Of a stretch of 64,000 nucleotides of DNA, positions 60,378 through 64,000 are shown in pieces. Position 1 is the first letter of the stretch. The number at the start of each line of letters is the position of its first letter. The notes beneath the pieces were generated by a model. It was not told the origin of the DNA and did no database searches. It saw nothing but the letters and a program-made list of their open reading frames with translations. Origin of the DNA: Streptomyces cyaneus (GTDB taxonomy: Bacteria > Actinomycetota > Actinomycetes > Streptomycetales > Streptomycetaceae); contig NZ_RQJW01000020.1 of assembly GCF_004028635.1 (NCBI RefSeq), positions 62,001 through 126,000 on the forward strand. The letters run 5' to 3'. The position numbers were made by a program, and so were the translations under genes.

Positions 60378-61117
60378 GCGATCTCCCGTCCACGGGCGAG
60401 ATCGTCGTGGTTGTCGATCTCCACCCACTTGACGTCGCCGATCGGCGCCACGTCGATCCGGAAGCCGCGGTTCACGAGCTCCTGGTAGCCGTGCTCGTAG
60501 AACTGCTGCGGGTCGGTCTCCCACACGGTCTTCAGCGCGTCGGCCAGCTCGGGGGCTGCGTCGCCCTCGATGAGGGTGACGCCGATGTACTCGCCGGTGG
60601 CCTCGGCGGGGTCCATCAGCTTGGTGATCTTCGTCATGCCCTTCTCGGGGTCGACGACGACCTTCATCTCCTCGTCGGCCAGGCTCTTCACCGTGTCCAG
60701 GGCGAGGATGATCTTCTTGCCCTCGCCGCGGGCGGCGAGCAGCGTCTTCTCGACGGAGACCGGGTGGACGGTGTCGCCGTTGGCGAGGATCACGCCGTCC
60801 TTGAGGGCGTCACGGCCGCACCACAGGGAGTAGGCGTTGTTCCACTCCTCGGCCTTGTCGTTGTCGATGAGGGTGAGCTTCAGGCCGTACTTCTGCTCAA
60901 GGGCTTCCTTGCGCGCGTACACGGCCTCCTTGCGGTAGCCGACGATGATCGCGACCTCGGTCAGCCCGATCTCAGCGAAGTTGCCGAGGGTCAGATCGAG
61001 AACCGTTGGTTCGCCCTCTATGCCCGCGGGCCCCACCGGCACCAGAGCCTTGGGAAGGCTGTCGGTGTAGGGGCGCAGACGCCGTCCGGCGCCGGCCGCC
61101 AGCACGAGGCCGATCAT
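60365..61117 (-). CDS. Nucleotidyltransferase (sugar/polyol-phosphate type)
   Basis: A 250-residue NTP transferase. The N-terminal nucleotide loop is LVLAAGAGRRLRPYTDSLPK and the metal-binding region is VILANGDTVHP near residue 110. The phosphate-sugar side holds NNAYSLWCGRDAL near 92. Small single-domain proteins of this type include CTP:phosphocholine and CTP:inositol-phosphate cytidylyltransferases. With a G1P dehydrogenase and two CDP-alcohol phosphotransferases beside it, a cytidylyltransferase acting on a polyol phosphate is the most economical reading. It overlaps the upstream gene by 4 nt. Confidence 0.88.
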   Translation of the reverse strand: MIGLVLAAGAGRRLRPYTDSLPKALVPVGPAGIEGEPTVLDLTLGNFAEIGLTEVAIIVGYRKEAVYARKEALEQKYGLKLTLIDNDKAEEWNNAYSLWCGRDALKDGVILANGDTVHPVSVEKTLLAARGEGKKIILALDTVKSLADEEMKVVVDPEKGMTKITKLMDPAEATGEYIGVTLIEGDAAPELADALKTVWETDPQQFYEHGYQELVNRGFRIDVAPIGDVKWVEIDNHDDLARGREIACQY

Positions 61118-62901
61118 GCGGGTTCTCCTTCATCGTGTACGGCGGGCGCCCCGGAGGACACCCAGAAGCGGATGCTCTCGACGAGCACCACCAGGGCCAC
61201 GACCACGGCGAGGGCCGTGAGCGCGACCGTGAACTGCGAGGCGGAGAGCACCGCGGCGAGGACGGTGACGAGCAGCGTCCGTCCTTCGTGCCCCCCGATG
61301 GCGCGCACCAGCCAGGCCGGGGGCGCTCCGGCGTTGCCGCGGATGCGGTACACCGTGTCGTAGTGATGGTAGGCGACGGCCGCCACCAGGCCGAAAGCCG
61401 CAGGAAGGGCTCCGTTCACCTCGGATTTGGCCGCGAGGATCAGGACGGTGCCGTATTCGGCGGCGCGGAAGACGGGCGGGACGAGCCAGTCGAGGGCGCC
61501 CTTGAGGGGGCGGTACAGGGCCTGACCGGCAGTGATCGCGTAGACGACGGCACCCGCGACGGGTGCCCAGGTCGCCCCGGAGAACAGGGACACGGCGAGG
61601 ACGGCCGTCCCGCCCAGCGCGACCAGCAGCGGGGCGCCGAGCACGGCACGCGTGACACGGGCCACGAAGGAGGCCAGGGGTCCGTTGTCCGCGAGGTCCG
61701 CCAGCGCCTGCGCGGCCCGGGCCGTACGCCTGGCCTTCCGCGTCACCGACCGCAGGACCCGGCCCGCCGTCGTGTACGTCGCCGCGAAGGCGCAGCCGAT
61801 GAGCAGCACGTAGAAGGTGATCCGGGGAGTCGTCGCCGCCGTCAGCACCGCGATCATCGCCCAGCGCTCGCCGATCGGCAGCACGATCATCCGGCGCACC
61901 CACACCGTCCAGCCGACGCTGTCGAGCTTGTCGGAGAGGGCGGCGGTGGGGCTGGTGTTGGCGGTGGCGTCGTGGTTGGCCTCGTTGAAGGAGAAGTCCA
62001 CAACGTGCCGGCAGGTCTGCAGGACCATGGCGCCCAGGGCGAGCGCCCATACGTCGTCGCCACCGCGGGCCGCACCGAGTGCGAGCCCGGCGTAGTAGGC
62101 GTACTCCTTGGCCCGGTCGAAGGTGGCGTCCAGCCAGGCGCCGAGCGTGGAGTACTGCAGGGAGTAGCGGGCAAGCTGGCCGTCGGTGCAGTCCAGCACG
62201 AACGAGAAGATCAGCAGGAGGCCGGCCGCGATGAAGCCGCCCCGGGTGCCGGTGGCCGCGCAGCCCGCCGCGATGAGCGCGGTGAGCAGGGAGGCGGTGG
62301 TGACCTGGTTCGGGGTCAGGCCACGGCGGGCGCACCAGCGGGCGATGTAGCGGGAGTACGGGCTGATGAAGAAGGTGGTGAAGAAGCCGTCGCGGGACTT
62401 CACCGCCGACTTCAGACGTACGGCCTCGTCGTCGACGGCGGCGACGGCCTGCCGTGCCTCGTTGCGGGCCTGAGGGTCGGCCGGGACAGTGGCGACCAGG
62501 CTGCCGAGCTCGGGGCGCTGGACGTCGGTGCCTTCGTCGTCGAGGGCGGCGACGATGCGGTCGGCGAGGCTGTCGACGGCCACTGCCGTCCCGCCGCCCG
62601 CGGAGTTCTCGCGGGCCATGGCGCGGGTCAGCGCCTGGCGGCCGGCCGGCTGGGCCGTCACGGCGCCCTGGATCGCGGCCAGCGGGAAGCGGGGGTCGGT
62701 CAGGCCGAGGCGCAGCGCGTGCAGGTGGCCGACGAAGCGGGCGTCGACCACGGCGACCCGCTGGTCACCGGGCACCTGGGCGAGGAGCGTCTCGGCGTCG
62801 GCCGGGTCGGCGGCGACCCGCACGTCGTAGCCGAGGGACCGCAGATCGCCCTCGATCGACGATCCGGGGACCGGCGGACCGGTCAGGATGGCGGTCGACA
62901 A
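61114..62901 (-). CDS. DUF5941-type CDP-alcohol phosphotransferase, multidomain
   Basis: A 595-residue membrane protein. An N-terminal soluble domain (1-150) of unclear family precedes a CDP-alcohol phosphotransferase domain with the complete motif D237, D240, G241, A244, R245, G254, D258 and D262 (LDCTDGQLARYS and TLGAWLDATFDR). A C-terminal membrane region of several helices follows (about 430-585). It is the first gene of the export operon, starting at a TTG at 62901. It probably transfers a phospho-alcohol from a CDP-activated donor to a lipid or polyol acceptor. Confidence 0.85.
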   Translation of the reverse strand: MSTAILTGPPVPGSSIEGDLRSLGYDVRVAADPADAETLLAQVPGDQRVAVVDARFVGHLHALRLGLTDPRFPLAAIQGAVTAQPAGRQALTRAMARENSAGGGTAVAVDSLADRIVAALDDEGTDVQRPELGSLVATVPADPQARNEARQAVAAVDDEAVRLKSAVKSRDGFFTTFFISPYSRYIARWCARRGLTPNQVTTASLLTALIAAGCAATGTRGGFIAAGLLLIFSFVLDCTDGQLARYSLQYSTLGAWLDATFDRAKEYAYYAGLALGAARGGDDVWALALGAMVLQTCRHVVDFSFNEANHDATANTSPTAALSDKLDSVGWTVWVRRMIVLPIGERWAMIAVLTAATTPRITFYVLLIGCAFAATYTTAGRVLRSVTRKARRTARAAQALADLADNGPLASFVARVTRAVLGAPLLVALGGTAVLAVSLFSGATWAPVAGAVVYAITAGQALYRPLKGALDWLVPPVFRAAEYGTVLILAAKSEVNGALPAAFGLVAAVAYHHYDTVYRIRGNAGAPPAWLVRAIGGHEGRTLLVTVLAAVLSASQFTVALTALAVVVALVVLVESIRFWVSSGAPAVHDEGEPA

Positions 62902-63178
62902 CCGAACTCACTCCCTGGGTACCGGCGTGTCCGGCCGGTCATGTGCATGTGTGGGGGCGCCCGTTACCGAGGGCCCGGGCGGCATGTCGGCAGAGGCTAT
63001 CGGATTGTCGCAAGCCGACGTTCACCACCCGTTTGGCGGAGCGATCAACGTGGTTTTCCCAGAGCATTGCCGCGATCATCATCGGGGATTTCGGGTCCTG
63101 CCCACAAACCCGTACTCACAGACGGGACATCAAGGACATTGGTTCCACCGCCTGTACCTCGGCATAGGGTGAACGACC

Positions 63179-64000
63179 ATGACATGGCTGATCACCGGCG
63201 GAGCCGGCTACATCGGAGCACATGTGGCGCGGGCCATGACCGACGCCGGCGAGCGTGTCCTCGTACTGGACGACCTCTCGGCCGGACATCCCGCGCGGCT
63301 GCCTTCGGGCATCCCGCTCGTCGAGGGCTCGTCGCTGGACGGTGACCTGCTGAAGCGGGTGCTGGCCGAGCACGCGGTGACGGGTGTGGTGCATCTCGCC
63401 GCACGCAAGCAGGTCGGGGAGTCCGTGGCGCAGCCGACGCGCTACTACCGGGAGAACGTGGGCGGTCTCACCACGCTCCTGGAGACGGTCGCCGAGGCGG
63501 GCATCAAGCGGTTCGTGTTCTCCTCCTCCGCCGCCGTCTACGGCAACCCGGATGTGGATCTCATCACGGAGGACACCGGATGCGCGCCGGTGAACCCGTA
63601 CGGCGAGACCAAGCTCGCCGGGGAGTGGCTGGTGCGGGCGGCGGGCCGGGCACACGGCATCGCGACCGTGTGCCTGCGCTATTTCAATGTCGCGGGCGCC
63701 GCCGCGCCCGAGCTGGCCGACACGGGCGTCTTCAACATCGTCCCCATGGTCTTCGACCGGCTCACCCGCGACGAGGCTCCGCGGATCTTCGGTGACGACT
63801 ATCCGACGCCCGACGGCACCTGCATCCGCGACTACATCCATGTCGCCGACCTTGCCGAGGCGCACCTCGCGGCGGCCCGGCGGCTCACCGCGGCGGACGC
63901 GAGCGGCGACCTGACGGTCAACATCGGTCGCGGCGAGGGGGTCTCCGTCCGCGAGCTGATCACCGTCATCGGCGAGATCACCGGCGACCGGCGCCCCGCC
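63179..64000 (+). CDS. galE: UDP-glucose 4-epimerase, 3' end outside window
   Basis: An extended SDR that interconverts UDP-glucose and UDP-galactose; 274 residues are visible. The NAD motif is TGGAGYIGAHVARAM near residue 6, the serine region is FVFSSSAAVYGNP near 115, and the active-site pair is YGETK near 140 (YxxxK). RYFNVAGA and IRDYIHVADLA are family blocks. It diverges from the DUF5941 gene across about 280 nt and may supply UDP-galactose to the glycosyltransferase of that operon. Confidence 0.94.
   Translation, partial: MTWLITGGAGYIGAHVARAMTDAGERVLVLDDLSAGHPARLPSGIPLVEGSSLDGDLLKRVLAEHAVTGVVHLAARKQVGESVAQPTRYYRENVGGLTTLLETVAEAGIKRFVFSSSAAVYGNPDVDLITEDTGCAPVNPYGETKLAGEWLVRAAGRAHGIATVCLRYFNVAGAAAPELADTGVFNIVPMVFDRLTRDEAPRIFGDDYPTPDGTCIRDYIHVADLAEAHLAAARRLTAADASGDLTVNIGRGEGVSVRELITVIGEITGDRRPA

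Overview
The window is high-GC actinobacterial chromosome, almost certainly Streptomyces. The evidence is strong G/C bias at third codon positions, a conservon (cvnABCD), a DUF574-type methyltransferase, a NarL-type histidine kinase/regulator pair flanking an ABC exporter, and a complete Streptomyces-style hopanoid operon. No rRNA, CRISPR array or intact mobile element was found. There is one tRNA (tRNA-Pro, anticodon GGG), with integrase and insertion-sequence relics on its 3' side.

Layout. 1-5.1 kb: a tightly packed minus-strand catabolic operon (XRE-cupin regulator, M24 peptidase-like enzyme, 2-oxoacid dehydrogenase E1 alpha and beta, amidohydrolase cut by the window edge). 5.2-10.6 kb: sensor kinase, DUF4333 protein, ABC exporter and response regulator. 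10.7-13.5 kb: a lipoprotein, a methyltransferase, a glutamine-synthetase relic and a NUDIX-like protein. 13.5-17.7 kb: a decayed zone with a twice-frameshifted oxidoreductase, a small secreted protein, an epimerase, IS and integrase relics and tRNA-Pro. 17.9-23.3 kb: small housekeeping and regulatory genes, then the threonine-degrading tdh-kbl pair with a LysR regulator. 23.6-28.4 kb: a conservon whose sensor kinase carries a remarkable His/Met-rich tail. 29-33.2 kb: a metallo-beta-lactamase-fold hydrolase, an amino-acid dehydrogenase, a TetR regulator and an SGNH hydrolase. 33.3-37 kb: a three-gene secreted pectin (rhamnogalacturonan) degradation operon. 37.2-38.3 kb: a LysM/M23 cell-wall hydrolase under a ydaO-type (c-di-AMP) riboswitch. 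38.6-42.5 kb: an alpha-galactosidase, a tyrosine phosphatase, and an XRE-cupin regulator with a 39-residue membrane protein and a double palindromic operator.

42.6-55.5 kb is a single 13-kb hopanoid operon read leftwards: hpnC, hpnD, a 47-codon gene, hpnE, a prenyl diphosphate synthase, shc, hpnG, hpnH, ispG, dxs, hpnO. It holds MEP-pathway supply genes, the squalene route, cyclisation and C35 side-chain assembly up to an aminohopanoid. Many junctions are 1- or 4-nt overlaps.

55.9-62.9 kb is a second leftward operon: a CDP-alcohol phosphotransferase of the DUF5941 type, a nucleotidyltransferase, an sn-glycerol-1-phosphate-dehydrogenase-like enzyme, a second CDP-alcohol phosphotransferase lacking the usual last Asp, a family 2 glycosyltransferase, and a Wzm/Wzt-type ABC exporter. 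A UDP-glucose 4-epimerase diverges from it and runs off the window. Together these look like a pathway that activates a polyol phosphate, builds a surface glycolipid or glycopolymer and exports it. Its product is not known to me and it is the best candidate here for an undescribed system.
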